Below are positions 29,706 to 38,988 of a stretch of 64,000 nucleotides of DNA, piece by piece. Made by a program: the position numbers and the translations under genes. The notes under the pieces were generated by a model. That model did not search any database, was not told where the DNA came from, and saw nothing but the letters and a program-made list of their open reading frames with translations. Numbering within the stretch: the stretch's first letter is position 1; the number at the start of each line of letters is the position of its first letter. Origin of the DNA: Sphingomonadales bacterium UBA6157 (GTDB taxonomy: Bacteria > Pseudomonadota > Alphaproteobacteria > Sphingomonadales > Sphingomonadaceae); NCBI GenBank assembly GCA_002423025.1, contig DIUN01000023.1, positions 41,787 to 105,786 on the forward strand. Direction: 5' to 3'.

Positions 29706-30222
29706 GCGGCGCCCCTTGGCACCCGGCTGGCTGCTCGGAGTCGCTCTAGGGCTACTCTCGGTCCTTGGCGGCTGTGGGCTGGCGCCGGTTTATTCTGGCG
29801 GCTCGACGGGCGCTGCTGCGGCGAGTTTCGCCCAGATTGTTGTTGCGCCGATCCCCGAGCGCTCGGGTTTTCTGGTCCGGCAGGCGCTTATTGACAGGTT
29901 GGGCAGGACAGCTGCGGACCCACGTTATCGTCTGGAAGTCGAGCTCGACGACCAGATCGTTGCTTTCGGGGTGCGCGGCGACAACTCGGCGGCGCGTGAA
30001 CGCCGGACGCTGCGGGCGCGCTATCGGCTGGTCGAAGCCGCGACGGATACCGTTGTTCTCGACGCCACGGCCGGAGCTGACTCTGGCATCGACAGAGTTA
30101 GCTCCAACTATGCGGTTGTCGCGGCCGAAGCCACGGCGCTTGAGCGGCTTTCAACGGATATTGCCCGGCAGATCACCGCTCGGGTGGCGCTGTTTGCGCG
30201 CACCAAGGCAACGACGCCCTAG
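29695..30222 (+). CDS. lptE: LPS-assembly lipoprotein LptE
   Basis: LptE is the outer-membrane lipoprotein that plugs the LptD barrel and helps insert lipopolysaccharide. The 175-residue precursor has a signal peptide with lipobox LGGC (Cys27). The mature part has the family pattern [25 protein letters not shown] and a mid-region [11 protein letters not shown] used TTG 29695 (a second TTG follows at 29698), because no ATG or GTG precedes the signal peptide; translation is probably coupled to leuS. holA begins 9 bases later, the usual leuS-lptE-holA order. Confidence 0.88.
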   Translation: MLPERRPLAPGWLLGVALGLLSVLGGCGLAPVYSGGSTGAAAASFAQIVVAPIPERSGFLVRQALIDRLGRTAADPRYRLEVELDDQIVAFGVRGDNSAARERRTLRARYRLVEAATDTVVLDATAGADSGIDRVSSNYAVVAAEATALERLSTDIARQITARVALFARTKATTP

Positions 30223-30231
30223 GGGCGTACC

Positions 30232-31254
30232 ATGCGCGTCGACGCCGTCCGCATCGCCGCGATCGCCAGACAATGGCCATCAGACCTGCGGCTGGTTTTG
30301 CTCTATGGACAGGATATGTCCGCCTCGCAGGACATGGCCTTGCGCATTGCCCGGCAGTTTGCCGATCCGGGCAATCCGGTGGCCGTGGAGGCTCTGAGCG
30401 GTGCGCAACTGGGGAAGGATCCGCAGGCTCTTGCTTCGGCGGCCAGCGCCATGTCGATGTTCGGAGATCGCACCTTGGTGCAGGTGGATGGACTTGAGGA
30501 AGACGGCCTCACGGCAGTAGAGGGGCTGCTCTCAGCGTCGCCGGGCAACCCTGTTGTGGCCATTGCTGGTGCGCTCAAGAAGGGCTCAAAACTGGTTGCG
30601 TTGGCCGAGCGATCGCCAGCTGTGGCGGCTATGGTCAGCTATGAGCCGGCGTTGAAGGATGCGACTCGGCTGATCGGGGAGCTTGGGGCAGAGTTCGGGC
30701 TGAAGCCGAGCCGTGAAGCCGCTGTTGCGCTGTTCGAATCAGTGGGTGGAGATCGGGCGCTTATGCGCCGCGAGGTAGAGAAGTTGAGCCTCTATCTTGA
30801 TAGCGATGAGACGCGCGGGCGCACAGCCGAGTTGGCAGATGTCGCGGCGATAGGCGTTGGTCAGGGAGATTCAGATCAGTTCGCGCTTGCTACGGCCGTA
30901 GCGGGCGGGCGCCCGGCGCTCGTCGTCGATCTGCTGGCCCGCATGCCAACAGCGCGGATTGTGGCTCTGCGTGCAGTGGAGCGCCGGCTGGTGATGCTGC
31001 TGGGCTTGCGCGCTGTCGTTGATGGCGGTGTCAGTCCACAATCAGCGGTCGAGGGCGCGCGCCCGCCGATCTTCTGGAAAGAGAAGGAAGCCGTCGCCGC
31101 TGAGCTGATGCTCTGGTCAACACCACGACTAAGCCGCGCTCTGGGTGAGGTACTGGCAGCGGAGCGGGCTATCAAAACCAGCGGAAGTCTTGGTGAGACC
31201 CTTGCCGACATGATGCTGATTAGCTTGGCAAGACAGGCGGGTTCTCGCCGTTAG
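30232..31254 (+). CDS. holA: DNA polymerase III delta subunit
   Basis: HolA is the clamp-loader wrench that opens the beta sliding clamp. The 340-residue protein has the N-terminal AAA-like start (LVLLYGQDMSASQDMALRIAR), the MFGDRTLVQVDGL segment, and C-terminal collar-domain features (LRAVERRLVMLLGLRAVVDGG). The Walker residues are degenerate as in other delta subunits. It closes the operon and is convergent with parB, only 18 bases away. Confidence 0.94.
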   Translation: MRVDAVRIAAIARQWPSDLRLVLLYGQDMSASQDMALRIARQFADPGNPVAVEALSGAQLGKDPQALASAASAMSMFGDRTLVQVDGLEEDGLTAVEGLLSASPGNPVVAIAGALKKGSKLVALAERSPAVAAMVSYEPALKDATRLIGELGAEFGLKPSREAAVALFESVGGDRALMRREVEKLSLYLDSDETRGRTAELADVAAIGVGQGDSDQFALATAVAGGRPALVVDLLARMPTARIVALRAVERRLVMLLGLRAVVDGGVSPQSAVEGARPPIFWKEKEAVAAELMLWSTPRLSRALGEVLAAERAIKTSGSLGETLADMMLISLARQAGSRR

Positions 31255-31272
31255 GCTGTGTATTTCAGTGTG

Positions 31273-32157
31273 TTAGGCTTGACCAAGCTTGGCGCACAGC
31301 CAGTCGAGCTGGTCGAGGCTGGCAAAGCGAATGGTCAGGCTACCGCTGGCGCCGCCTTGAGCCACGCTCAGGGCAACGGGCATGCCCAAGCCCTCGGCTA
31401 GCTGCACTTCCAGCGCATCGATATTGGCATCGTTGCTGGCAGCAGGCGTGACGGTTGCGGGCACGAGGGTGTGCCTAGGCCGCGGAGACCTTTCGCCAGC
31501 CGCCAGCTGCTCTGTCGCTCGGACCGACAGCCCCTCCCTGACCACCTTCTCGGCGATGGCAACCGGATCACTCGCCCCAGCCAGCGCGCGAGCATGGCCC
31601 ATCGCGAGGCGACCGTCTTCGACCATAGCCTGCACAGGCTCGGGAAGCTCGAGCAGGCGCAGCAGGTTGGTAATATGGCTTCTGGACTTGCCTACAATGT
31701 TGGCGAGTGCCTGCTGAGTGTGGCGGAACTCTTCGATGAGGCGCTTGTAACCGCGCGCCTCTTCAACGGCATTGAGGTCGCTGCGCTGGATGTTCTCGAT
31801 CAGTGCAATCTCGAAAGCCGTCCGGTCGTCCATCTCCCGCACGACGGCCGGCATCTCATGAAGTCCGGCTCCCTGGGCCGCACGCCAGCGGCGCTCGCCG
31901 GCAATGATTTCGTAGCGGCCACTGCCGACTGGCCTGACGAGGATTGGCTGCAGGACTCCGTGGGCGCGAACCGATGCAATCAGGTCGTCCATGGCGTCAG
32001 GAGCGAAGTAGCGTCGGGGCTGCAGCGGATTCGCGGCTATCTCGGCGATAGGAAGGCGAGCCACGCCGGGACCGTTGACGGGTGGCGGAGACGCAGCTTC
32101 CTCCAGAAGCGCCGAGAGGCCGCGACCAAGACCGGAAACCCTCTTCTTTTCAGACAT
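31273..32157 (-). CDS. parB: Chromosome partitioning protein ParB
   Basis: ParB binds parS, spreads by CTP-dependent clamping and with ParA segregates the origin region. The 294-residue protein has the N-terminal RGLGRGLSALL-like start, the ParB/Srx CTP-binding motif (LQPILVRP, IIAGERRWRAAQ, and ENIQRSDLNAVEEA) and the HTH domain (TQQALANIVGKSRSHITNLLRLL). A C-terminal dimerisation domain ends the protein. ATG 32157 overlaps the parA stop by 8 bases. Its cognate parS sites are in rsmG and upstream of mnmG within this window. Confidence 0.97.
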   Translation of the reverse strand: MSEKKRVSGLGRGLSALLEEAASPPPVNGPGVARLPIAEIAANPLQPRRYFAPDAMDDLIASVRAHGVLQPILVRPVGSGRYEIIAGERRWRAAQGAGLHEMPAVVREMDDRTAFEIALIENIQRSDLNAVEEARGYKRLIEEFRHTQQALANIVGKSRSHITNLLRLLELPEPVQAMVEDGRLAMGHARALAGASDPVAIAEKVVREGLSVRATEQLAAGERSPRPRHTLVPATVTPAASNDANIDALEVQLAEGLGMPVALSVAQGGASGSLTIRFASLDQLDWLCAKLGQA

Positions 32158-32944
32158 TTGTCGGAGCCTCGGCGAGAGTGGGCACTGGCGGGCTAGTGCG
32201 TTGGAGAAACTCACGGGCCAGAGCCACATAGGCCTCGGAACCAGCACAGCGGCTGTCATATAGTAGCGCTGGCAGGCCGTGACTCGGCGCCTCGGAAAGC
32301 CGGACATTACGCGGGATGGTCGTGGTGAACACCTTGTTGCCCATGACCGCCCGCACATCTTCGGCTACGTGCTCGGTCAGTCGGTTCCGCTTGTCGACCA
32401 TGGTTAGGACAATGCCCAGCAGCTGCAGCCGGGGGTTGAGGCTGGATCGAACCCGCTCGATGGTTCCCAGCAGCTGACTCAGTCCCTCAAGCGCAAAGAA
32501 TTCGCACTGCATCGGCACCAGAACGGCATCAGCCGCGGTAAGTGCGTTCAGCGTGATGAGGCCGAGCGATGGTGGGCAATCGATGATGATGTGATCTCTC
32601 GGCTGCAAGGTTGCGAGCGCAACCTCAAGTCGGTGGCTGCGGCGCTCCAGATCGACAAGTTCTATCTCTGCCCCTGACAGAGAAGGCGTAGAAGGCATGA
32701 CATCGAGCCCGGGTATGCGTGTGTGACGTACGGCCTCTTCTGCCGCGATCTGGCCCAGGAGCACTTCATAGGTGGAGGCCTGCCTTGTGCGCCGGTCCAG
32801 GCCGAAGCCAGTTGAGGCGTTGCCCTGCGGGTCGGCATCTACGACCAGAATGGAGTTTCCAGCCGCTGCGAGGGCTGTGGCGAGGTTGATTGCGGTGGTC
32901 GTCTTTCCGACACCGCCCTTCTGGTTGGCAACCGCGATGATCAT
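32150..32944 (-). CDS. parA: Chromosome partitioning ATPase ParA (Soj)
   Basis: The 264-residue deviant-Walker ATPase opens [21 protein letters not shown] with both the signature Lys and catalytic Lys of KGGxGKT. It has VVDADPQGNAS for switch I and IIDCPPSLG for Walker B. It works with ParB-parS to move replicated origins apart. The start overlaps the rsmG stop by 4 bases and the stop overlaps parB by 8, so rsmG-parA-parB are tightly coupled. Confidence 0.98.
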   Translation of the reverse strand: MIIAVANQKGGVGKTTTAINLATALAAAGNSILVVDADPQGNASTGFGLDRRTRQASTYEVLLGQIAAEEAVRHTRIPGLDVMPSTPSLSGAEIELVDLERRSHRLEVALATLQPRDHIIIDCPPSLGLITLNALTAADAVLVPMQCEFFALEGLSQLLGTIERVRSSLNPRLQLLGIVLTMVDKRNRLTEHVAEDVRAVMGNKVFTTTIPRNVRLSEAPSHGLPALLYDSRCAGSEAYVALAREFLQRTSPPVPTLAEAPTNV

Positions 32945-33555
32945 CGACGAGCCACTCCTTTGGCAACAATCACGCGAGCCTCGGGCTCAGTGATGCTGGG
33001 AACCAGATCGAAATCGAAATCGAAGCGTCCCCGCGCAGTCTTGATCTCGTAGGCTGCACGCGCCCCCTTTGGCAGCAGCCAGCGAGTTCCAGACCCGGCA
33101 TATGGCAGCGCCCACTCCAAGAGTTGCTCCAATGATGCCAGCGCGCGCGCGGTTATGATGTCAAACTTTTGGCGTGGGAGCGTCTCTATTCGACGATTCT
33201 CAACCAGAATGCGATCTGAAAGTTCAAGACTTTCAATTACTTGTCTAAGAAATCGGCATTTCTTTGCGATGGATTCCACCAAGACTACGCGCGCCGCAGG
33301 ATCGAGAAGAGCAATAACAATGCCTGGGAAGCCTGCACCCGCTCCGATGTCGAGCCATGATTTGCCGTGGCCAGAAAGTGCAAGTAGCTGGGCTGAATCG
33401 GCAAAGTGCCGATGCCAGACATGCGGAATTGTGCTCGGGCCAACGAGATTCATGCGTGTCTGCCAATCCGCGAGCAAGGCAGTGTAGCTGTCGAGCAGCA
33501 CCATTGTTTCACGTGGAACATCGAAGCGCTTCTGAAAGGCGTCGCGATCGATCAT
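32941..33555 (-). CDS. rsmG: 16S rRNA m7G527 methyltransferase
   Basis: RsmG (GidB) methylates N7 of G527 in 16S rRNA using AdoMet. The 204-residue protein has the motifs [35 protein letters not shown] for AdoMet, [14 protein letters not shown], and DIITARALA. Its 5' region encodes DVPRET through a parS site, so this stretch has a double role. It overlaps mnmG upstream and parA downstream by 4 bases each. Confidence 0.96.
   Translation of the reverse strand: MIDRDAFQKRFDVPRETMVLLDSYTALLADWQTRMNLVGPSTIPHVWHRHFADSAQLLALSGHGKSWLDIGAGAGFPGIVIALLDPAARVVLVESIAKKCRFLRQVIESLELSDRILVENRRIETLPRQKFDIITARALASLEQLLEWALPYAGSGTRWLLPKGARAAYEIKTARGRFDFDFDLVPSITEPEARVIVAKGVARR
33505..33520. promoter_or_regulatory. 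parS site inside rsmG
   Basis: TGTTTCACGTGGAACA differs by one base from the widely conserved parS 16-mer TGTTTCACGTGAAACA. It lies in the 5' coding part of rsmG, about 1.3 kb from parB, and should be a ParB nucleation site. Confidence 0.92.
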
Positions 33556-35390
33556 GCGGCTTTCCGCGTATAGGGCAGCAAGGTTATCAAAGCCGCCGGC
33601 GTTATGCCTGGAATGCGACCCGCTGCGCCCAATGTCTCTGGACGAGCCTTGGCCAGACGCTCCGCCATCTCGTGGCTGAGTCCCGGAATGCGGGAGAAAT
33701 TGATGTCGCTGACCAAGGCAAGCGCTTCGTCGCGCCGGAAGGTCGCGAGGTCTTGGTCCTGGCGCTGAAGATACGAGGCATAAGAAGCATCAACGATAAG
33801 CGAGGCGAGTGTCTCTGGGGCAATAGAGCTGAGCTCGGGCCAAAGGCACTTCGCCGCTCTCATAGTCACCATCGGGAATCGGAGCCACTCGAAAGCCGTG
33901 CGGATCACGCCATCTTGGCGACAATCGATGCCCGCTAGGGCGAGGGTGGTGGGCGAAGCGGACAGGCACTCGAGAAGTGTGCGGCCGGCCTTGCGCTCGG
34001 CAACTCGGGACGAAAAAGCAGCTTTATCTTCGAGGCTTAGTAAGCCAAGTTCTGCCGCTTCTGGGCTCAATCGGAATGCAGCGTTGTCGGTCCGCAGGCG
34101 GAGCCGGTACTCGGCGCGAGAGGTGAACATGCGGTATGGCTCGGTGACGCCGTGTGTGATGAGGTCATCGATCATGACGCCTATATATGCGTTTGTGCGA
34201 TCGACGATCAGCGGCGGCAGGTTGAGGGCGTGGCTGGCGGCGTTTGCGCCGGCAACGAGGCCTTGGGCAGCGGCCTCTTCATAGCCTGTAGTGCCGTTGA
34301 TTTGGCCTGCGAGATAGAGTCCGGGCACATTCTTGACGGCGAGCGTGGCGGAAAGAATTCGAGGATCTAAGTGGTTGTACTCAATAGCATATCCGGGACG
34401 TAGAATAGCTGCCCGCTCTAGTCCGGGGATGGTGGCAATGAACTGCTGCTGGACGTCGAGCGGAAGCGAAGTTGAAAGGCCATTTGGGTAGATCGTGAAA
34501 TCGTCATAGCCTTCGGGCTCGAGGAAGATCTGGTGGCCGTTGCGATCTCCAAAGCGAACAACTTTGTCTTCAATCGAGGGGCAATAGCGAGGGCCGACGG
34601 ATGAGATGTGGCCACCGTAGAGCGCCGATTGTGGGAGATTCTCGGAGATTATCCGGTGTGTCTCCGGTGTGGTGCGGGTAACTGCGCAGGGTATGGCGGG
34701 TATGTCGACGGGAGCCCCGGCGGCGAAGCGCGGCTGTTCAGGATCGCCATGTTGCCAAGCGAGCTTTGACCAGTCGACTGTGCGACCGTCGAGCCGCGGC
34801 GGTGTGCCAGTCTTGAGCCGCGCTATCGGAAGTTCCAGGGCTTTCAGACTGTCACTGAGCGTGGAGGCCGGAGCGCCAATGCGACCGCCTGGCTCGCGGA
34901 CGGAGCCCTGGTGCATGACGCCGCCGAGAAACGTGCCAGCGGTGACCACTACAGCGCCGGCGCGCATTTCGCCGTTCCGAGTCTTGATGCCCAAAACGCA
35001 GCCGTTCTCGACGATCAGCGAATCGGCGTGCGCAACGATGATTGAGATGTTCGGCTCAGCGGCGAGGGCTTGGGCCATCGCATGGCGGTAGCGCTTGCGG
35101 TCGACCTGGGCGCGTGGGCCGTGGACTGCCGGGCCTTTGGAGCGATTGAGGATCCGGGATTGCAGCCGAGCCGCGTCAGTGACGCGACCCATGACGCCGC
35201 CGAGCGCCTCGATTTCACAGACGAGATGGCCCTTGCCGATTCCGCCGACAGCAGGGTTGCACGATAGTGTGCCAGCATCGTTGGCGTCGAGCGTTACTAG
35301 TCCGACGCGCGCGCCGCGACGGGCCGCGGCCGCCGCAGCTTCACAGCCGGCATGGCCGGCGCCGACAACAAGGACGTCGTAGGGAATCAT
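33552..35390 (-). CDS. mnmG: tRNA uridine-5-carboxymethylaminomethyl enzyme, FAD subunit
   Basis: MnmG (GidA) with MnmE installs cmnm5 or nm5 groups on wobble U34 of several tRNAs. The 612-residue protein is full length, with the FAD motif [12 protein letters not shown] (8-19), the [13 protein letters not shown] signature and GRIGAPAS. It also has the second signature [11 protein letters not shown] and a C-terminal helical domain for MnmE and tRNA contact. mnmG, rsmG, parA and parB overlap consecutively, so they form one operon whose promoter probably lies in the 80 bases upstream, where a parS site also sits. Confidence 0.98.
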   Translation of the reverse strand: MIPYDVLVVGAGHAGCEAAAAAARRGARVGLVTLDANDAGTLSCNPAVGGIGKGHLVCEIEALGGVMGRVTDAARLQSRILNRSKGPAVHGPRAQVDRKRYRHAMAQALAAEPNISIIVAHADSLIVENGCVLGIKTRNGEMRAGAVVVTAGTFLGGVMHQGSVREPGGRIGAPASTLSDSLKALELPIARLKTGTPPRLDGRTVDWSKLAWQHGDPEQPRFAAGAPVDIPAIPCAVTRTTPETHRIISENLPQSALYGGHISSVGPRYCPSIEDKVVRFGDRNGHQIFLEPEGYDDFTIYPNGLSTSLPLDVQQQFIATIPGLERAAILRPGYAIEYNHLDPRILSATLAVKNVPGLYLAGQINGTTGYEEAAAQGLVAGANAASHALNLPPLIVDRTNAYIGVMIDDLITHGVTEPYRMFTSRAEYRLRLRTDNAAFRLSPEAAELGLLSLEDKAAFSSRVAERKAGRTLLECLSASPTTLALAGIDCRQDGVIRTAFEWLRFPMVTMRAAKCLWPELSSIAPETLASLIVDASYASYLQRQDQDLATFRRDEALALVSDINFSRIPGLSHEMAERLAKARPETLGAAGRIPGITPAALITLLPYTRKAA

Positions 35391-35421
35391 GATTGATGAG
35401 TCTTAGCGGCTCTATTGAGGA

Positions 35422-35437
35422 TGTTCCACGTGGAACA
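35422..35437. promoter_or_regulatory. parS site between mnmE and mnmG
   Basis: TGTTCCACGTGGAACA is a perfect 16-bp palindrome and a standard parS variant. It lies in the 80-base gap between mnmE and mnmG, 32 bases before the mnmG start codon, so bound ParB could also affect expression of the mnmG-rsmG-parA-parB operon. Confidence 0.95.
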
Positions 35438-35470
35438 GTGGCACTGGGCAAAGCTTGGGCTCGGAACGGC

Positions 35471-36766
35471 TCATTTTCCAATACAGAAGCGGCTGAAGAT
35501 GCGGTCGAGGACATCCTCCACGTCGACTCGGCCGGCGATGCGACCAAAGGCTCGGGCCGCGAGGCGTAGTGATTCGGTCCGGAGCAATGGATCGCCATGG
35601 TCCGCTGCTTCCTGAAGGGCCTCCGCGGCTTCGGCAAAAGCAGCACGATGGCGGGCATGGGCGAGCAGGGCAGGCTCCCCAGGCCGGGTATTATCCCGCG
35701 CCCATTGCGTGAGGTTCGCGCGCAGTTCAGCAATCCCAGCTCCGGTGCTAGCTGAAATGGCGAAGTGGCCTATAGGAGCGGGCGCATTGTGCACATCCTG
35801 CTTGTTGAGGATGAGCCAGCCGAGCTCCGGGAGCGGCGCGTCCGGCATATCGCTAACGTGCAGGACCAGATCGGCCATTGCAGCCCGTGCCCGCGCTCGA
35901 CGTATGCCTTCTGCCTCGATCGGATCGTCTGTTTCGCGGAGGCCGGCGGTGTCGATGAGCGTTGCAGCAACGCCGCCAAGGTTGAGGGGAACCTCGATGG
36001 GGTCGCGGGTCGTGCCGGCGATCGGCGTTACTATTGCCGCATCGATCATCGCTAACACATTGACAATACTTGATTTTCCGACATTCGGCGGGCCGCTCAC
36101 TGCAATCGTCAGCCCGTTGCGGATGCGTGCTGCCCGCGCTGAATCTACCAGCAATGCGCGCAACTCGGCGACCAACGCCAGCAGCTCGGTCCGCGCCGCT
36201 TCGTTGAGTCTATCGGCGACATCGGCTTCGTCTTCGGCAAAATCCAGTGCGGCTTCCGCCTCTGCCAGAATATCGATGCAGCGGCCGCGCCAGCTTTCCG
36301 CCAGCCGGCTCAGGGCGCCGCCGCTGAGCGCCAGTGCCTGTTCGCGCTGGCTGGCTGTCTCGGCCACCACAAGGTCTGCCAGACCTTCCACTTGGGCGAG
36401 ATCGAGCCGACCATTGGCAAAGGCACGGCGGGTGAACTCGCCGGGCTCGGCTAGTCGCACGCCGGGCAGTGCCAGCAGCGCCGCCAGAACGCCGCTGACG
36501 ACGGCTGGGCCGCCATGCAGGTGCAGTTCGGCAAGATCCTCTCCGCTGGCCGTCCTAGGCCCTGGAAACACTGCTACCAGCGCCTCATCGAGGAGGTCGC
36601 CGTGGGCTGGGCAGCGCAGTCGGCGTAGAGACAGCCTGCGCGCAGGAGGCAGTTTTCCGCCCACCAGCGCAGCCAGCGCCGAGAAGGCTTGCGGGCCCGA
36701 GAGACGGATCACGGCGATGGCGGAAGGTGGCCGCCCGGATGCCAGCGCGGCGATGGTATCTTGCAT
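35471..36766 (-). CDS. mnmE: tRNA modification GTPase MnmE
   Basis: MnmE (TrmE) is the GTPase partner of MnmG. The 431-residue protein has the N-terminal tetrahydrofolate-binding domain (to ~115) and a helical domain interrupted by the G domain. G-domain motifs are GPPNVGKSS (G1), DTAG (G3) and NKQD (G4). The C-terminal FCIGK contains the conserved functional cysteine. It is slightly shorter than the E. coli protein (454), as common in alphaproteobacteria. It is transcribed towards mnmG. Confidence 0.97.
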   Translation of the reverse strand: MQDTIAALASGRPPSAIAVIRLSGPQAFSALAALVGGKLPPARRLSLRRLRCPAHGDLLDEALVAVFPGPRTASGEDLAELHLHGGPAVVSGVLAALLALPGVRLAEPGEFTRRAFANGRLDLAQVEGLADLVVAETASQREQALALSGGALSRLAESWRGRCIDILAEAEAALDFAEDEADVADRLNEAARTELLALVAELRALLVDSARAARIRNGLTIAVSGPPNVGKSSIVNVLAMIDAAIVTPIAGTTRDPIEVPLNLGGVAATLIDTAGLRETDDPIEAEGIRRARARAAMADLVLHVSDMPDAPLPELGWLILNKQDVHNAPAPIGHFAISASTGAGIAELRANLTQWARDNTRPGEPALLAHARHRAAFAEAAEALQEAADHGDPLLRTESLRLAARAFGRIAGRVDVEDVLDRIFSRFCIGK

Positions 36767-36792
36767 GTGTTATACTGACACTTTGGAGCGGC

Positions 36793-37029
36793 TTATTGCG
36801 GCGGCTTGGGCATGGCCGAGGCAAACAACTGGCGCCACTGCTCAAAGCCATCAGCGATGCCAGGCATCCAGGCACGCGATACCTTTTCGAAATCCGCTGG
36901 AGTAAGGCCATCCGTGACCATCGATGTCATCTTGTCGATATAGGCGGCGTGCACGGGGGCAAGGTCCGGCAGGCCGAAGAAGGCGCGAGCCTCTTCAGGC
37001 GTGCATTCTATCTCGAAGTGAACTTTCAT
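36793..37029 (-). CDS. Small conserved protein (DUF6489-like)
   Basis: This 78-residue soluble protein starts KVHFEIECTPEEARAFFGLPDL and ends with a WRQLFASAM segment. The CTPEEARAF.GLPD pattern is one I know from small proteins next to mnmE in Sphingomonadales (annotated DUF6489), some of which resemble polyhydroxyalkanoate-associated phasin-like proteins. Function unknown. ATG 37029 starts the conserved part. It lies just upstream of mnmE on the same strand and is divergent from the dienelactone hydrolase gene. Confidence 0.75.
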   Translation of the reverse strand: MKVHFEIECTPEEARAFFGLPDLAPVHAAYIDKMTSMVTDGLTPADFEKVSRAWMPGIADGFEQWRQLFASAMPKPPQ

Positions 37030-37094
37030 GTGCGAGCCTCTCTGGCGGTCGAGGCTGGCCAGCACGGCGAATAGTCGCCAGCTTGGCAGCTCCG

Positions 37095-37111
37095 AGGCTA
37101 GAGTCTAGCCT
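37095..37111. promoter_or_regulatory. 17-bp perfect dyad in a divergent promoter region
   Basis: AGGCTAGA-G-TCTAGCCT is perfectly symmetric and lies mid-way between the start codons of the DUF6489-like gene (66 bases away) and the dienelactone hydrolase gene (59 bases away). Such placement fits an operator for a dimeric regulator; the regulator is unknown. Confidence 0.4.
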
Positions 37112-37169
37112 TGCCACGGCAGGACCCGCAAGGCAGCGGGTGCCTTTAAGCAGCATAAGGAAGATCGCC

Positions 37170-37859
37170 ATGTCCGAATCCATTTCTATCGCGGCGCTGG
37201 ATCACAGCGGCAATTTTGCAGCTTATGCGGCCGGGCCAGTGGGCGCCAAGGCTGGGATTATCGTTATCCAGGAGATTTTCGGCGTGAATCCGGGCATTCG
37301 CTCGATGGTCGATGGTTGGGCATCCAAGGGTTATCGAGCAGCGGCGCCTGACCTGTTCTGGCGGATCCAGCCGGGTGTGGAGCTGGATGCCGATGTGTCG
37401 GAGCAGATGCAGCAGGCCTTTGGGCTCTACCAGCGCTTCGATGTCGACAAGGGCATTGCTGACATCGAGGCTGCCATCAAAGCGTTGCGGGCCGAGGGTT
37501 GCGAGAAGGTCGGCGTGGTTGGTTACTGCCTCGGCGGGCTGCTAGCCTATCTGTGCGCGACGCGGACCGACAGCGACGCCTCGGTTGGATATTATGGCGT
37601 TGGTATCGACGCCAAGCTTGGCGAATCACACGGCATCGCCCGGCCACTCATGCTCCATATCGCCAGTAAGGATGGCTTTGTGCCGGCCGAGGCGCAGGCT
37701 GCCGTGCACGCTGGGTTGGGCGGTCATGAGCGGGTAACGCTGCATGATTATGCAGCTGACCATGCCTTTGCCCGGGCGATCGGCTCTTCACGTGTTGAGG
37801 CGCTTGCGCAGCTCGCAGATAGTCGCACCGCAGCGTTCTTCGCAGAGCATCTTGGTTAG
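37170..37859 (+). CDS. Dienelactone hydrolase family protein
   Basis: The 229-residue alpha/beta hydrolase has the triad of dienelactone hydrolases: nucleophile Cys120 in GYCLGG, Asp168 in SKDGFVP and His198 in DHAFAR. The conserved early Glu is in IVIQEIFGVN. These enzymes open dienelactones in chloroaromatic degradation, but many genomic copies act on other esters or lactones, and no aromatic-degradation genes lie nearby. AAGGAAG before ATG 37170 supports the start. Confidence 0.9.
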   Translation: MSESISIAALDHSGNFAAYAAGPVGAKAGIIVIQEIFGVNPGIRSMVDGWASKGYRAAAPDLFWRIQPGVELDADVSEQMQQAFGLYQRFDVDKGIADIEAAIKALRAEGCEKVGVVGYCLGGLLAYLCATRTDSDASVGYYGVGIDAKLGESHGIARPLMLHIASKDGFVPAEAQAAVHAGLGGHERVTLHDYAADHAFARAIGSSRVEALAQLADSRTAAFFAEHLG

Positions 37860-37931
37860 GCAGTTATTGTATGAGAGTGACTTAAATCAAATACTTACCG
37901 CGCAGCATAGATTCGGCGCGCAGAGGAGACG

Positions 37932-38900
37932 ATGATGGCTTTGGTGCAGTTTTCACGTGTTGGTGGCCCGGAGGTTCTCGAGCTCGTAGAGCGTTCGCCG
38001 GGCATGCCCGGACCAGGCCAGGTGCTGCTGCGTCAGACGGCGGCGGGGCTGAACTTCATCGATACCTATCATCGTTCCGGGCTGTATCCGGTGCCGCTGC
38101 CTAGCGGCATAGGGCTGGAAGCGGCGGGCGTGGTGGAAGCGGTGGGACCGGGCGTCAGCCTCACGCCCGGCACGCGCGTTGGCTATTGCTGGGGCCCGAT
38201 CGGCGCTTATACCTCGCATCGGATCATGCCTTTTGAGCGCGTGGTGGTGCTGCCTGATACTGTAACTGACGAGCAGGCGGCGGCAGTATTGCTGAAGGGC
38301 TGCACGGCCGAGTTCCTCATCGAGCGCTGCGCTCGCGTGCAGCCGGGACAATGGGCGCTGGTGCAGGCCGCGGCCGGTGGTGTTGGGCAGCTACTGGTGC
38401 AGTGGCTCAAGCATATTGGCGCGAATGTCATTGCCGTGGCGGGCAGTGCCGACAAGGTTGCCATTGCAATGGCGCATGGCGCGGACCACGGATTGGTGCA
38501 AAGCGAGACGCTGGCCGCAGAAGTCCGAGCGATAACGGGCGGGCGCGGTGTTGATGTTGTGTTTGACGGCGTTGGCAAGTCCACCTTCATCGCTTCGTTG
38601 GACAGCCTGAAAAAGCGTGGGCTGCACATCAGCTATGGCAACGCCTCTGGGCCGGTGGGCGCCGTGGATTTTTCCATTCTGGCGCAGAAGGGCTCGTTGT
38701 TCGTGACCCGACCGACGCTGTTCGATTACTACACCAACCGCGAGGAAATCGAGACGCACGCTGGCCGGGTGCTGGAACTGGTTGGCGCCGGCGTGCTCAA
38801 GGTCGCCGTGAACCAACGCTATGCCTTGGCGGATGCAGCGCAGGCGCATCGTGACCTTGAGGGGCGGAGGACAACGGGATCAACGGTGTTGCTGCCCTGA
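37932..38900 (+). CDS. NADPH:quinone oxidoreductase (zinc-free MDR family)
   Basis: This 322-residue medium-chain reductase resembles QorA. It has a GroES-like N-terminal half (GLNFIDTYHRSGLYPVPLPSGIG), the nucleotide motif AAAGGVGQLLVQ, and FDGVGKSTF. It lacks the cysteine cluster of zinc alcohol dehydrogenases. The enzyme likely reduces quinones or enones with NADPH in the cytoplasm. Two in-phase ATGs (37932 and 37935) follow GAGGAG. It stands apart from the preceding hydrolase by 72 bases. Confidence 0.92.
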   Translation: MMALVQFSRVGGPEVLELVERSPGMPGPGQVLLRQTAAGLNFIDTYHRSGLYPVPLPSGIGLEAAGVVEAVGPGVSLTPGTRVGYCWGPIGAYTSHRIMPFERVVVLPDTVTDEQAAAVLLKGCTAEFLIERCARVQPGQWALVQAAAGGVGQLLVQWLKHIGANVIAVAGSADKVAIAMAHGADHGLVQSETLAAEVRAITGGRGVDVVFDGVGKSTFIASLDSLKKRGLHISYGNASGPVGAVDFSILAQKGSLFVTRPTLFDYYTNREEIETHAGRVLELVGAGVLKVAVNQRYALADAAQAHRDLEGRRTTGSTVLLP

Positions 38901-38961
38901 GTGGCGCACCTGTTTGATGCAGGGGCCCCTGTTCTGTTTTCACGAACGACCCAGACTCCGA

Positions 38962-38981
38962 CTTTCCCTGCTACGGGAGAG
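38962..38981. terminator. Hairpin between convergent qor-like and terC-like genes
   Basis: CTTTCCC (38962-38968) pairs with GGGAGAG (38975-38981) with one G-T pair. It resembles a decayed copy of the CTCTCCCGC palindrome at 12.6 kb, and also sits where a shared terminator is expected. A further self-complementary CAGGGGCCCCTG with following T-rich bases lies at 38921-38932. Confidence 0.4.
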
Positions 38982-38988
38982 CCAAACC

